Shown: one piece after another, positions 18,024-27,633 of the stretch
How the letters are laid out: each line of letters starts with the position of its first letter
Numbering within the stretch: position 1 is the stretch's first letter
Source of the DNA: Dyadobacter luticola
Lineage (GTDB): Bacteria > Bacteroidota > Bacteroidia > Cytophagales > Spirosomataceae
Length of the DNA: 64,000 bases
Direction of reading: 5' to 3'
NCBI RefSeq assembly: GCF_005860805.1
Contig: NZ_VCEJ01000005.1
Coordinates: 434,001-498,000 of the forward strand
Made by a program: the position numbers and the translations under genes
Notes under the pieces: model-generated
The model's database searches: none
The model's input: only the letters and a program-made list of their open reading frames with translations
What the model was told of the DNA's origin: nothing

Positions 18024-18062
18024 TAAAAAAATGGCGGTCAGGTTACTGATCGCCATTTTTTT
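18024..18062. terminator. Bidirectional terminator between azurin and TlpA-like genes
   Basis: AAAAAATGGCG...CGCCATTTTTT with an inner TCAG/CTGA extension and one G-T pair; T-runs on both strands serve the two convergent genes. Confidence 0.8.
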
Positions 18063-18077
18063 TGTGTTGATACTAAA

Positions 18078-18617
18078 TCAAATTTCTGCTAGTTGCTTGT
18101 CGATTAGATCGATAACTTCGGGTCGGTCCCATTTTGAAGCACCAACTTCCTGGGCGATGATCTTTCCTTTATAGATAATGTACGTTCTGGGAATCGCATT
18201 TCCGTCCAGTGCCGGGGGATAGGGTCCCACGAACTGATAGAAAGGCAGCTCGTAACCTTTTCTTGCAATAAACGGCGTAACTGTCGCCGCGTCTTCATCC
18301 GAAATAATGTAGAATGCGATTTTCTTATCATTCTTATATTTATCGTAAAGCTTCTGGATACCAGGCATTTCCATGTTGCAAGGCCCGCACCAGGTAGCCC
18401 ACACATTCAAAAAGATCAGCTTATCTTCCTCCATTTTCACCGGATTTCCGTCCAGGTCATTCAAAGAAGTCAGATAAACGGACGATTCCGGTGCTGCTGA
18501 CACTACCTCGCCCGCAGGTATCTGCTCGTCGGCGGGTTTGAAGAAAGAATAATAAACCGCGGCGGCGCCAACCAGGATCAGTACGACCAACAATATTTTC
18601 TTTGGAGCAGAACTCAT
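18078..18617 (-). CDS. TlpA/ResA-like membrane-anchored thioredoxin
   Basis: A 179-aa thiol-disulfide protein facing the periplasm: N-terminal membrane helix (about residues 8-26, ILLVVLILVGAAAVYYSFF), then a thioredoxin fold (about 48-179) with active-site WCGPC at 76-80 preceded by FLNVWAT, and the cis-proline loop GNAIPRTYII. TlpA-type proteins reduce disulfides, often in cytochrome c or copper-site maturation. It is convergent with azurin; a shared copper-protein theme is possible but only inferred. The acidic EEDKLIFLN start of the fold is usual. Confidence 0.9.
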   Translation of the reverse strand: MSSAPKKILLVVLILVGAAAVYYSFFKPADEQIPAGEVVSAAPESSVYLTSLNDLDGNPVKMEEDKLIFLNVWATWCGPCNMEMPGIQKLYDKYKNDKKIAFYIISDEDAATVTPFIARKGYELPFYQFVGPYPPALDGNAIPRTYIIYKGKIIAQEVGASKWDRPEVIDLIDKQLAEI

Positions 18618-18809
18618 AATGATGCTTTGATGGATGAAAACGAAACTGCCTCAATGCAGAATCAGGTAAAAGTAACCATAATATGAGAAAATATTTTAAT
18701 GCAGCGGTTTCCTGAAATAGCGCAGCTGATCATTTGATGCAACGTGGGAATTTGAATACTTTTATAGAATAATTTTACGATATCTGATTTGAGGAAAAGG
18801 TTTACGTTC

Positions 18810-20153
18810 ATGAAAATTTTAATCTTTGGCATTACTTCTGTCATTGCTTCAATTCTCCCCTTCCACATTTTTGCTCAACGATCCGCAGCCGAATTTTTTG
18901 AAGAAGGAAATACAAAAGCGGGTACCGGCGATTTCAATGGTGCCATGCAGGCTTACACGGCCGTCATTTCCATGAATCCCGAGCATGCGCCGAGCTATTT
19001 TAACCGGGGTTTGGCGAAAGCAAATCTGAAAGATTACCGCGGCGCCGTGCTGGATTATGACAAGGCCATCGAGCTGAATTCCAAGGAGGCCATGTACTAC
19101 CAGAGCCGGGGCGTCAGCAAAAGTCTCCAGGAAGATTACCGCTCGGCCATCGAGGATTATTCCAAAGCCATCGAAATCAATCCCGATGAGCCCAAAGCTT
19201 ACTACAACCGGGGAGTAAGTTACGCCAAGCTCAAAAACCTCCGCAGTGCCCTAGCCGACCTGGATCATGCGCTTTCCCTCAATCCCGATGAGCTCGCAGC
19301 ATTGTATGCACGGGGAAACTGCAAGCAGGATATGCAGGAATATGCCGGAAGTCTCGCAGATTTTACAAGAGTTATTGAGTTGAGCCCAAAAAGAACTGGT
19401 GCGTACGCCGGACGGGGTTTGGCAAAGCTGGAATTAGGTGATTACCAGGGAGCTGCGGCTGATTTTACAAGAGCGATAGAGCTAAGCCCAAATGAAGGTG
19501 ACTATTACAGCAACCGTGGTTTTGCTAAGAATAAAATTGAAGACTACACCGGAGCGATCATTGATTTTGATAAAACAATTCAGCTCAATCCGGATGATTA
19601 TAAAGCTTACTATGGCCGGGGCTTTTCAAAAGGCAAGCTGAATGATTCGAGAGGCGCGATCGCCGATCTTTCCAAATCTATTGAATTGAAAAACAGCTAT
19701 GTGGGCGATCCTAAGAAAATCGCGTACACCGGCAAAATCAATAAAGAAAAGCTGGACGAATTACGCGAGCAGGTTCAGCAGCACATTAAGATAGAAAACC
19801 TGACAAATGAGCGTGCAGAAGCCTATTTTATCCGCGGAATTAATAAATCAAAAGTAGGAGAGGTCAAAGGTGCAATCCAGGACTTGACTACTGCGGTAGA
19901 ATTAAACCCGACTTATTCGAATGCTTACTTCTCACGCGCATTGATCCGCTCCGCATCGGGAGACCAGATGGGCGCAGTGCTGGATTTCACGAGCTCAATC
20001 AAATTACGCTCCGACTATCCGGAAGCCTATTATCTCAGAGGAATCCTGAAAAACAGCCTGGGTGAAGTAAATGACGGCTGCCTGGATCTGAGCAAAGCCG
20101 GTGAGCTGGGATATCAGCAGGCTTATAAGGTGATTGGGAGTTATTGTAACTAA
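18810..20153 (+). CDS. Secreted tetratricopeptide-repeat protein
   Basis: About 447 aa from the ATG at 18810; signal peptide KILIFGITSVIASILPFHIFAQ. The rest is about ten TPR units of 34 residues (each with patterns such as AYYNRGVSYAKLKNLRSALA DLDHAL and IELNPDE), interrupted once near residues 290-325 by a spacer (KKIAYTGKINKEKLDEL). TPR superhelices bind peptides or partner proteins; this one should act in the periplasm or at the surface. No enzymatic domain. It is a single-gene unit ending at a bidirectional hairpin shared with the superoxide dismutase gene. Confidence 0.88.
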   Translation: MKILIFGITSVIASILPFHIFAQRSAAEFFEEGNTKAGTGDFNGAMQAYTAVISMNPEHAPSYFNRGLAKANLKDYRGAVLDYDKAIELNSKEAMYYQSRGVSKSLQEDYRSAIEDYSKAIEINPDEPKAYYNRGVSYAKLKNLRSALADLDHALSLNPDELAALYARGNCKQDMQEYAGSLADFTRVIELSPKRTGAYAGRGLAKLELGDYQGAAADFTRAIELSPNEGDYYSNRGFAKNKIEDYTGAIIDFDKTIQLNPDDYKAYYGRGFSKGKLNDSRGAIADLSKSIELKNSYVGDPKKIAYTGKINKEKLDELREQVQQHIKIENLTNERAEAYFIRGINKSKVGEVKGAIQDLTTAVELNPTYSNAYFSRALIRSASGDQMGAVLDFTSSIKLRSDYPEAYYLRGILKNSLGEVNDGCLDLSKAGELGYQQAYKVIGSYCN

Positions 20154-20154
20154 A

Positions 20155-20193
20155 AAAAGGGTTAACAGATCATTTTCAATCTGTTAACCCTTT
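20155..20193. terminator. Bidirectional terminator between TPR and sod genes
   Basis: Perfect 15-base stem AAAGGGTTAACAGAT / ATCTGTTAACCCTTT with A-run before and T-run after. Confidence 0.8.
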
Positions 20194-20210
20194 TCCTTGA
20201 TTGTTTATTT

Positions 20211-20921
20211 TTAAGCTTTTTTCAAATTCTCCGCTACTTTTTCCCAGTTAACTACATCCCAGAATGCTTTAATGTAGTCCGGGCGTTTGTTTTGGTAATG
20301 CAGGTAGTAGGCATGTTCCCAAACATCTAGTCCTAAAATCGGGGTGCCTTTAAGATCCGAAATGTCCATCAGAGGGTTATCCTGATTGGGTGTAGAACCT
20401 ACCGACAGCTTACCGCCTTTGGCCACGAGCCACGCCCAGCCAGAGCCGAAACGGGTTGTAGCCGCCTTTCCAAATTCTTCCTTAAATTTATCAAATGACC
20501 CAAATTGACCGTTGATGGCATCTGCCACCGCGCCGGTTGGTGCTGCGCTTTTCTTCGGGCCCATTACTTCCCAGAAAAATGTGTGGTTCCAGTGACCGCC
20601 GCCATTATTGCGGATCGCCGCAGGCGCCTTGCCGATGGATTTGATGATTTCGTCCAGAGATTTTTTTTCGAACTCGGTACCTTTCACCGCATCATTCAAA
20701 TTCTTGACATAAGCCGCATGGTGCTTACCATAATGGATTTCCATGGTCATTTTATCAATGCTTGGCTCCAATGCACCAAAATCGTAAGGAAGCGGTGCTT
20801 GTTTGAAAGGCGCAGTTTCTGCAATTATTCCGGTAGAGGAACCCGCGAAAGCGCGGTCAGTAAGCGCTCCGACTGCCAGCGAGCTGCCGGCCAATGTCCT
20901 CAAAAAATCTGTTCTATTCAT
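20211..20921 (-). CDS. sodA: Exported manganese-type superoxide dismutase
   Basis: Converts superoxide to hydrogen peroxide and oxygen. The 236-aa protein carries an N-terminal export signal (about residues 1-27, [19 protein letters not shown]...AFA) absent from cytosolic SODs, then the Fe/Mn-SOD fold. Metal ligands: His63 (EIHYGKHH), His113 (NHTFFW), Asp199 and His203 (DVWEHAYY). GGGHWNH at 107-113 and the glutamine in PNQDNPL near 180 fit the manganese rather than the iron pattern. The signal looks Tat-like (RxDFL) but has Thr where the second arginine should be. Downstream of recR in the same direction (24-base gap). Confidence 0.92.
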   Translation of the reverse strand: MNRTDFLRTLAGSSLAVGALTDRAFAGSSTGIIAETAPFKQAPLPYDFGALEPSIDKMTMEIHYGKHHAAYVKNLNDAVKGTEFEKKSLDEIIKSIGKAPAAIRNNGGGHWNHTFFWEVMGPKKSAAPTGAVADAINGQFGSFDKFKEEFGKAATTRFGSGWAWLVAKGGKLSVGSTPNQDNPLMDISDLKGTPILGLDVWEHAYYLHYQNKRPDYIKAFWDVVNWEKVAENLKKA

Positions 20922-20945
20922 AACATTGCATTATATATGGATATA

Positions 20946-21560
20946 TCAATCATAAGCCACCCGGCTTACAATACTCCGCCCAAGCGTAATCTCATCGGCA
21001 TATTCCAGATCGCCACCGATCGGGACGCCGCGGGCTATGGTGCTCATTTTTACACCGCTCGGTTTCAGTTTTTTTTGCAAATAAAAAGCGGTGGTATCTC
21101 CTTCCATGGTAGGACTCAGCGCCAGAATCACTTCTTTCACCGGCTCATCTGTATCCTGGTTTTCAACCCGGGCAACCAGCGATTCAATGTTTAGATCAGC
21201 AGGGCCAATACCTTCGAGGGGCGAAATAATTCCGCCTAAAACATGGTATAAACCTTTATACTGATTCGTCGATTCGATCGCCAGAACATCACGGGTGTCA
21301 ACCACGACGCAAATGATCGTCTGGTCGCGCCGTGGATTGGAACAAATGTTACAAAGCTGGTCGTCGGCAATGTTGTGACATTTTACGCAATAAGTCGTTT
21401 TAGTGCGCATATTGACCAATGCCTCAGATAAAGAACGGGTTTGCGACTCTTCTCTCTTCAGCAAATGTAGTGCCAAACGCAGGGCTGTTTTTTTTCCTAT
21501 TCCCGGGAGACGGGAAATTTCACTTACGGCATCCTCAATAAGTTGTGAGGGGTAATTCAT
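20946..21560 (-). CDS. recR: Recombination protein RecR
   Basis: Works with RecO and RecF to load RecA on gapped DNA. The 204-aa protein has the N-terminal helix-hairpin-helix (ISRLPGIGKKTALRLALHLL), a four-cysteine zinc finger (Cys58, 61, 70, 73 in CVKCHNIADDQLCNIC), and a Toprim domain (about 81-175) with VVDTRDVLAIE and ILALSPTMEGDTTA. Length is standard (about 200). clpS precedes it by 39 bases on the same strand. Confidence 0.96.
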   Translation of the reverse strand: MNYPSQLIEDAVSEISRLPGIGKKTALRLALHLLKREESQTRSLSEALVNMRTKTTYCVKCHNIADDQLCNICSNPRRDQTIICVVVDTRDVLAIESTNQYKGLYHVLGGIISPLEGIGPADLNIESLVARVENQDTDEPVKEVILALSPTMEGDTTAFYLQKKLKPSGVKMSTIARGVPIGGDLEYADEITLGRSIVSRVAYD

Positions 21561-21599
21561 GTGAAGGAATTGAGTTTAGGCAGATAAAGATCGCCTTTT

Positions 21600-21875
21600 T
21601 TAGTGTATTTCAGCTGAAATACCTCTTCTGCAAATTTCGTTCCGCATACCGGTCAGCTCATCAAAAGCGCCTTCTTTTACCGAACATTTGCCTTTGTAAT
21701 GTATGATGATCGTACACTGTTCCGCCTGCTCATTGGAGTGTCCGCAGACTTCGATCAAAGTGTCTATAACCCAGTCAAAAGTATTGATATCGTCATTGTA
21801 AATAATGAGCCTTTTGATATCAGTGTCAACCGTCTGTTCCAGAATTTCGACGTCGGTCTCGGTAAGCGCTTGCAT
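21600..21875 (-). CDS. clpS: Clp protease adaptor ClpS
   Basis: ClpS delivers N-degron substrates to the ClpAP protease. The ATG at 21875 gives 91 aa (an in-frame TTG three codons upstream is less likely). Family features: RLIIYNDDINTFDWVIDTLIEV, with the NDD(I)NTF motif that contacts the N-degron residue, and CTIIIHYKGKCSVKEG. Upstream of recR in the same direction. Confidence 0.92.
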   Translation of the reverse strand: MQALTETDVEILEQTVDTDIKRLIIYNDDINTFDWVIDTLIEVCGHSNEQAEQCTIIIHYKGKCSVKEGAFDELTGMRNEICRRGISAEIH

Positions 21876-21983
21876 AACAACCAAATTTCTGTTTGATTAG
21901 CAAATCTAATTAAAAACGCAGATTATTAGAAGTTTTAAGTGCCTTTTAATCCGCTTCCACATCCATTCTAATACCCACTTTTA

Positions 21984-23459
21984 ATGAATCCATACATCTC
22001 CCTGGTCATCCTGATAGTCTATTTTGGCATGCTGATTACGGTATCCATTTACACTTCCAGGGGAGCAGATACCAATACTTTTTTCACCGCAAACCGGCAG
22101 TCGCCCTGGTATCTTGTCGCCTTCGGAATGATCGGTACTTCACTTTCCGGGGTCACATTTGTGTCGGTGCCTGGTGCTGTGGTCAACATTCAATTTTCGT
22201 ATTTTCAGGTAGTTATCGGGTACATTCTGGGATATCTCGTGATCGGTACTGTGCTGATGCCATTGTACTACCGGCTCAACCTGATCTCCATTTATTCGTA
22301 TCTGGAGCAGCGATTTGGTTTTTGGTCTTATAAAACCGGTTCCGGGTTTTTTCTGCTTTCCAGGACCATCGGCTCAGCGGTAAGATTGTATGTCGCGGCG
22401 CAGGTTTTACAACTCGCATTATTCAAACCACTCGGTATCCCTTTCGAAGTGGCAGTGGCCATTACGATTTTCCTGATTTGGATTTATACATTTAAAGGCG
22501 GTGTAAAAACGATTATCGTCACGGATACCCTGCAAACATTCTTCCTGATCACAGCGGTTATTCTCACGATTGTGCTGGTTTCCAGCGAGCTGCACCTCGA
22601 TGGCATCGGCGATATCTGGAACCGCGTGCAGACCAGCGGCTACTCAAAGATCTTTTATTGGGATACCAATGATCCGAAAAACTTCTTCAAACAGTTTTTC
22701 GCGGGCGTTTTTATTGCAATCGTGATGACGGGTCTGGATCAGGATTTAATGCAGAAAAACCTGACTTGCAAGAACATTGGGGAGGCACAGAAAAATATGT
22801 TCTGGTTTACCGTCGTGCTGGTAATCGTGAATTTTCTTTTCCTTTCTCTCGGCGCATTGCTTTACGTATATGCCGAAGCGCAAGGCATTCCTTCGCCTGC
22901 CAAGACTGATGATTTCTATCCAATGCTGGCTCTAAATCACCTCGGATTGGTAGTAGGGATCACATTCCTGCTGGGTATCACCGCCGCCACCTACGCCAGC
23001 TCCGATTCTGCACTGACCGCACTCACCACGGCATTTTGCATCGATTTTATGAGCATTGAAAAACGGCCAGAGGAAAAACGCTCGTCGATCAAGTTCTGGG
23101 TGCACGTGGGTTTTTCAATTGTCTTTTATCTCGTGATTTTAATCTTCAACCGGTTGAACAGTAAGGAAGTGATCACGGCCGTGTTCGATCTTGCCGGATA
23201 TACTTATGGTCCGCTGCTAGGCTTGTTTTCATTTGGGGCATTTCTCAAAAGACCTGTCAAAGATCGGTGGGTTCCTTTGGTTTGCATTATCTCGCCCATC
23301 CTAACCTACATCATCAATGATCACTCGGCAGAATGGTTCAATGGTTACAAGTTTGGTTTTGAAAGATTGATCATCAATGGTCTCATCACATTCATTGGAT
23401 TGTGGCTGCTGCACAATCCCAAAGCTGAACGTTATTCGCCGGCTTCCACGACCAGGTAA
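21984..23459 (+). CDS. Sodium/solute symporter family transporter
   Basis: A 491-aa inner-membrane protein with about 13 membrane helices and the SSS fold: unwound first helix region YLVAFGMIGTSLSGVTFVSVPG, the sodium-site helix LLGITAATYASSDSALTALTTAF, and TGLDQDLMQKNLTCKN in a loop. It imports a solute with sodium; substrate cannot be told from sequence (sugars, sialic acid, amino acids and others occur in the family). Divergent from clpS, monocistronic and followed by a hairpin terminator. Confidence 0.92.
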   Translation: MNPYISLVILIVYFGMLITVSIYTSRGADTNTFFTANRQSPWYLVAFGMIGTSLSGVTFVSVPGAVVNIQFSYFQVVIGYILGYLVIGTVLMPLYYRLNLISIYSYLEQRFGFWSYKTGSGFFLLSRTIGSAVRLYVAAQVLQLALFKPLGIPFEVAVAITIFLIWIYTFKGGVKTIIVTDTLQTFFLITAVILTIVLVSSELHLDGIGDIWNRVQTSGYSKIFYWDTNDPKNFFKQFFAGVFIAIVMTGLDQDLMQKNLTCKNIGEAQKNMFWFTVVLVIVNFLFLSLGALLYVYAEAQGIPSPAKTDDFYPMLALNHLGLVVGITFLLGITAATYASSDSALTALTTAFCIDFMSIEKRPEEKRSSIKFWVHVGFSIVFYLVILIFNRLNSKEVITAVFDLAGYTYGPLLGLFSFGAFLKRPVKDRWVPLVCIISPILTYIINDHSAEWFNGYKFGFERLIINGLITFIGLWLLHNPKAERYSPASTTR

Positions 23460-23753
23460 TTCTTATTCAATTTGTTGTAACATTTTCTCAAACCGCCTGC
23501 AATATGTTTCAGGCGGTTTTTTGTGCTGTGTCCGTTCGCTTTCAAACAGAAACGTTCGGTACTGAACATCGCCGGACGCGGCTAAAAATTTTTTAAAATA
23601 ATCGTAAAATACTTTTAAACATCTGTATATCAATGGTTTAAAAACGTAAATTTTAGCTGTAAAATCGTTGGAAATTAAATCTGGCACATTCCTTTTTCTG
23701 TATAGATCAACCACGCCAAATGGCTGGTCATAACATAAAACTCATATATAGCC
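23460..23753. other. Intergenic region of about 290 bases
   Basis: Holds the symporter terminator at 23491-23522 and an AT-rich stretch that should contain the promoter of the next gene. An 83-codon minus-strand frame here shows no family features and I regard it as chance. Confidence 0.5.
23491..23522 (+). terminator. Terminator after the symporter gene
   Basis: Stem AACCGCCTG / CAGGCGGTT (23491-23499 and 23510-23518) followed by a T-run. Confidence 0.75.
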
Positions 23754-24149
23754 ATGAAAATTTCAATCGTTTCCAACCTGTTCTGCGCCTTAGCGCTCAC
23801 TTTGTCCCTTTCTTCATTCGCTGCTGACAAAACCAGCAAAGACGAAAAAAATGCGTCAGCCGTCTCTTTCGACGCCGCGCTTTACAAAGTTGCACAGACA
23901 AACAAAGTAAAACTTTCCGTAGACAAAAACGCCAGCGACAGATTGAGAGTCGTTTTGCGCGACAAAGCCGGAAAAGTTTACTACTCGGAAGTGTTCAATG
24001 ACAAAGACGCAAAATACCGCCGCGTTTTTGACCTGGAAGAAATGACTGACGGAACTTACTATTTCGATTTGTACAACAACAACAAAGCCAAATTGACAAA
24101 AGAGGTTCAGATCCAGAGCAACAACGAAAAGCTGATCTCATTGCAATAA
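23754..24149 (+). CDS. Small secreted beta-rich protein
   Basis: 131 aa with a clear signal peptide (MKISIVSNLFCALALTLSLSSFAA). The mature part of about 105 residues is lysine- and aspartate-rich with alternating beta strands (KVKLSVDKNASDRLRVVLRD, KVYYSEVFNDKDAKYRRVFDL, GTYYFDLYNNNKAKLTKEVQ). The pattern strand-KAGKVYYSE-...-GTYYFDL resembles an isolated T9SS sorting-domain-like or Ig-like beta sandwich, but there is no cargo domain ahead of it. I recognise no named family. Monocistronic with terminators on both sides. Confidence 0.75.
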   Translation: MKISIVSNLFCALALTLSLSSFAADKTSKDEKNASAVSFDAALYKVAQTNKVKLSVDKNASDRLRVVLRDKAGKVYYSEVFNDKDAKYRRVFDLEEMTDGTYYFDLYNNNKAKLTKEVQIQSNNEKLISLQ

Positions 24150-24168
24150 GGTTAGAAGGTTCACCATG

Positions 24169-24207
24169 AAAGCAAAAATCCCGGCTTAGGCCGGGATTTT
24201 TTGCTTT
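24169..24207. terminator. Bidirectional terminator
   Basis: AAAGCAAAAATCCCGG / CCGGGATTTTTTGCTTT stem with flanking A and T runs; its right end touches the stop codon of the convergent ATL gene. Confidence 0.8.
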
Positions 24208-24544
24208 AAAGTAATTCGTTTTCCGGGTCCCAGAAAACCGCCTTCCAGTTTTGTATCTTATCATTTTTGACCGTAACGCCCTCACTTTTCAGTCTTTCCT
24301 GCATGGCAGTGGGCGTTTCGAACAAATGTCGCGCACTTAAAATACCCTGACTATTTACGACCCGGTGCGCTGGTATGCCTTGCTGCAAATAACCATTTCC
24401 CATCGCCCAGCCCACCATTCGTGCGCCGCGTTTCTGGCCCAAATACTTTGCGATAGCACCATAGGAAGTCGCTCGACCTTTCGGGATCTGACGGACTACC
24501 TCATATACGTCGTTGAAAAAGCTATTTTCCTTCGCTGCCTTCAT
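24206..24544 (-). CDS. Alkyltransferase-like (ATL) DNA-binding protein
   Basis: 112 aa, the size of a stand-alone MGMT C-terminal domain. Features: [32 protein letters not shown] and [10 protein letters not shown] (residues 58-67). In true O6-alkylguanine methyltransferases the motif is PCHR with a reactive cysteine; here Ala59 takes its place, so it cannot accept the alkyl group. ATL proteins bind and flip alkylated bases and pass them to nucleotide excision repair. Its start overlaps the 3' end of the DUF3109 gene by 23 bases, so translation is probably coupled. Confidence 0.9.
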   Translation of the reverse strand: MKAAKENSFFNDVYEVVRQIPKGRATSYGAIAKYLGQKRGARMVGWAMGNGYLQQGIPAHRVVNSQGILSARHLFETPTAMQERLKSEGVTVKNDKIQNWKAVFWDPENELL

Positions 24545-25121
24545 TGGCTCTCGCTGCCTGGCGTTCGTTTATTTCCTCGTTGAGCTGCTCGTACCAGCCT
24601 TCTCCATAAGCCCGGATCAGCGGTTCTTTCAGAAATTTGTAAACCGGCACGCTGAGCTCTTTACCAAAATCACAAGCCGGACTGCAAATATCCCAGCGAT
24701 CGTAGTTCAGCGCATGGTATTGCTCATATTTAGTGACCCTAATCGGGTACAAGTGGCAGGAAATGGGTTTTTTATAACTGATCTTACCATCCAGATATGC
24801 CGCTTCGATGCCGCATTTTAAAATGCCTTTCTGATCATAAATGGCGTAGGCACATTCTCGTCCTTTAATGATAGGCGTCACGTAATCGCCATCCCAGTCT
24901 TTTGTGTAAGTACCTTCCGCAGCGATCACCGCCTTTCCTTCTTCGGAAAGATACGGTTCTACAAAAGGATAGATTTCATCCAGGATTGGAAGTTCGTCTT
25001 CATCCAGCGGCGCACCCGAATCTCCTTCCACACAGCAAGCCCCTTTACATTTGTCCAGATTACAGACAAAGAATTGGTCTTCAATATCGTCACTGATGCA
25101 CGTGTTGTCGATGAGGATCAT
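24522..25121 (-). CDS. DUF3109 cysteine-rich protein
   Basis: 199 aa, cytosolic. The N-terminal cluster [11 protein letters not shown] and later cysteines in [31 protein letters not shown] and [10 protein letters not shown] recall metal- or iron-sulfur-binding YkgJ-like proteins. I assign it to DUF3109, a conserved Bacteroidota family without a known function. It lies 10 bases downstream of the LysM transglycosylase gene and overlaps the ATL gene. Confidence 0.85.
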   Translation of the reverse strand: MILIDNTCISDDIEDQFFVCNLDKCKGACCVEGDSGAPLDEDELPILDEIYPFVEPYLSEEGKAVIAAEGTYTKDWDGDYVTPIIKGRECAYAIYDQKGILKCGIEAAYLDGKISYKKPISCHLYPIRVTKYEQYHALNYDRWDICSPACDFGKELSVPVYKFLKEPLIRAYGEGWYEQLNEEINERQAARANEGSEGK

Positions 25122-25131
25122 AGCTAAGAAC

Positions 25132-27600
25132 CTATTGCTGAGGTATTTTTAATTTTTGTCCAACCATAACACTGTTGCCGGACATATTGTTTAGTCTTTT
25201 CAAATCCTCAATGTTGGTATGGTAAGTTTGCGCAATTCGAAAAAGTGTTTCACCGGCTGCCACGGTGTGCGTTTGAGTACCTGAACCCGATGTCACTGAG
25301 TTAGCACGCACAGGTTCAGCAGATTCTTGCTTTTTTACCCGCAGACGCTGGCCAGATTTCAACCGATCCGACTCGCCTAGATTGTTCAGTTCAAACAATT
25401 CTTTAATGGTCAAACCGTAAGCTTTTGAAATGCTGTAATAGGTCTGACCAGCTTGTACCGTATGAAATTCACTGCCGGTATTCGCTGTCAGGCGGGTTTC
25501 TTCCTTGATTTCCTCCGGTGTTTTGAATGTTTCCTCCGGCGCGGTCCGGGTTACTTCAATTTTTTCAGGCACCGCTTTCGCTACCGGCTCCTCTGCTTTT
25601 GAAGCTGCCAGCTCCCGGCCATTTTTACTCACAATCAGCTTTTGACCGGAAATTAACCTGCTTTTGCTCGTGCGTTTGTTCAACTCCAGAAGTTCAGCTA
25701 GGGAAAGCTGGTATTTTTCAGCAATGCCAAAATAAGTATCTCCCGAAGTCACGGTGTGGTAAGTAGTTGGCTTTTCAGCAACACCACTGGTTTTGGTCGT
25801 TGTCTCACGCGCTTCCCGCTCTGCTGCCGCAGCTCTTTGCCGGGCATACACAGATGTCGGTGCCGTGGCGCGGCTATCATTTGGCGTGATCACCTTGGAA
25901 GGCGTTTCTGATTTCGCGATCGGCCTGGTTTCGTCACCCGTTTTAAATGATGAATCTGCATTATCCTGTGTGATGATCACCACCCGCTCATCGGACTCAG
26001 GGTTGGCTGCGGAAGGTTTGCTGCTCGCGGCGCTTGTCGTTTTTGGAGCAGTAACCGTAGGGACGGTAGCAGGAGGCACAGCGCCGGTTGCGGGCGTATT
26101 CGCAGGAGTTGCGCTGGCCGTTTCTGATTTTTCAACAAGCACCGGCGTATATTTTTTCCGTCCCGATGGTTTATCCGGAATAGTATTCGTCGAAGCAGGA
26201 GTTGCCGGGGCTTTTTCAGGAACTACTGCCACAATCGAATCCTTCACCACAGACTTAGGCTGCGGCGGCGCAATGATCTCGATCGGCTGGTTTTTCGGAC
26301 GTCTTTTTGTCAAAAACAGTACCTGACCGGTTTGGATCGGGTAATTTCTGCTGGTAGTTCTGTTAAATTTCAGCAAGCTGACAAGCCGCAGACCATATTG
26401 CTGCGAAACGCTGTGCCAGGTATCGCCCGGTCTTGCGGTATGGAAAGGTGTTGCTGCTTTCTTATTTTTCTTTGCCAGATAATAAACATTGCCGGGTACC
26501 AGAGGCATTTCGGCCAGCATATCATTATAGCGCATGAATTTCGGCATTCTCATACCTCCTGCCTTCGCCAATGTCTTAGGCTTATCGCCGGCCGACGCCT
26601 GGATACCAGGCAGACCATTGATTTCATACAACTGCGGCGAACCCGGCCCACCAGAATTACCTGATTTTTTCAAAACGGGATACCCCGTATCTTCATAAAC
26701 CGATGCCACGGCTGTTTGTCTCGGAGGCAATGATAGCTTCTCACGGACCGACGCCACCTGGCTCACGGGCACAGGCAAAGTGACCATATATTCCCGGTCA
26801 CCCGGAATTTTATCGTCGGTCAGCCATTTATTATAAGTTTTCAAATCCGCCGAGGAAATGCCCAGGTTACTCGCCACATCATCCAGGCTTTTACCTTTCC
26901 CAAAATCTGACTCCATCAGGATATAAGGAACCGGTGTTTTGTAGCGATCGAGGCCAGCTTCGAGCGCGATCTTATGTGCAAAAAACCGCAGCATGTACCG
27001 GTCGGTTTTGGAAGTCAATGTTACTTCACGCGCATACGCCCAGTTGGCCGGGACGATCTTTTTTACGCCGCCCGCGCCGAGATAGTAAGAATATAAGGTA
27101 GTGACCCAGTTGTTGAACTGCTGGTTATTTTTTTTCAGATACCAGGCAGCGGCGTGCGTGGAAGAACTGATATTTTTTCGCTCGTCGATATCATCATCCA
27201 CCCGGAGATTCAATCCGCGCGCAGTTTCCGGTTTAAATTGCCAGTAACCCACTGCATTTGAGCTGGATACGACATCGGGACGAAAAGAACTTTCCTGCAC
27301 AGCCAGGTATTTAAAATCGATCGGGACTTCTTCATCCATTAAAATTCCTTCCACAATCGGGAAGTGAAGTAGTGCGCGGTCCATTTTTTCCTCCCAAAAC
27401 TTCCGGTTGGACATCAGGTTTTTGACATCTTCCTCGATCAGGTTTTGCGCACTTCTGTCAAATTTTACAGTGATGCCGCCGAAAGAAACGCTGGATGGAA
27501 TTTCGGGCACGGCTTGCGCGTGAATGTTTCCGCTGCCGAAAACTACGAGTACCCAAACCAGTGTGCAGTACCGGATGTTGTTAATGAAAGTTCTTGCCAT
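25132..27600 (-). CDS. MltD-like lytic transglycosylase with four LysM domains
   Basis: An 822-aa exported peptidoglycan hydrolase. A signal sequence (about residues 8-29) is followed by an SLT domain (about 90-210) with the catalytic glutamate in [12 protein letters not shown], then [18 protein letters not shown] and the [19 protein letters not shown] segments. LysM domains follow at about 390-440, 614-660, 712-756 and 777-820 (for example [20 protein letters not shown]). A linker of about 170 residues rich in Pro, Ala, Thr and Ser separates the first and second LysM. It cleaves glycan strands to 1,6-anhydro muropeptides at the cell wall. Family assignment is firm. Confidence 0.93.
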   Translation of the reverse strand: MARTFINNIRYCTLVWVLVVFGSGNIHAQAVPEIPSSVSFGGITVKFDRSAQNLIEEDVKNLMSNRKFWEEKMDRALLHFPIVEGILMDEEVPIDFKYLAVQESSFRPDVVSSSNAVGYWQFKPETARGLNLRVDDDIDERKNISSSTHAAAWYLKKNNQQFNNWVTTLYSYYLGAGGVKKIVPANWAYAREVTLTSKTDRYMLRFFAHKIALEAGLDRYKTPVPYILMESDFGKGKSLDDVASNLGISSADLKTYNKWLTDDKIPGDREYMVTLPVPVSQVASVREKLSLPPRQTAVASVYEDTGYPVLKKSGNSGGPGSPQLYEINGLPGIQASAGDKPKTLAKAGGMRMPKFMRYNDMLAEMPLVPGNVYYLAKKNKKAATPFHTARPGDTWHSVSQQYGLRLVSLLKFNRTTSRNYPIQTGQVLFLTKRRPKNQPIEIIAPPQPKSVVKDSIVAVVPEKAPATPASTNTIPDKPSGRKKYTPVLVEKSETASATPANTPATGAVPPATVPTVTAPKTTSAASSKPSAANPESDERVVIITQDNADSSFKTGDETRPIAKSETPSKVITPNDSRATAPTSVYARQRAAAAEREARETTTKTSGVAEKPTTYHTVTSGDTYFGIAEKYQLSLAELLELNKRTSKSRLISGQKLIVSKNGRELAASKAEEPVAKAVPEKIEVTRTAPEETFKTPEEIKEETRLTANTGSEFHTVQAGQTYYSISKAYGLTIKELFELNNLGESDRLKSGQRLRVKKQESAEPVRANSVTSGSGTQTHTVAAGETLFRIAQTYHTNIEDLKRLNNMSGNSVMVGQKLKIPQQ

Positions 27601-27633
27601 AAATAGTAATGCTCGGCTTCTGAATTTAAAGAC

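Noticed and set aside
23463-23714. 83-codon minus-strand frame between the symporter and the secreted protein
   Set aside because: It overlaps the symporter terminator and an AT-rich promoter region and has no recognisable features.
25793-26326. Long plus-strand frame inside the LysM transglycosylase gene
   Set aside because: It mirrors the low-complexity Pro/Ala/Thr linker of the true gene and is an antisense artefact.
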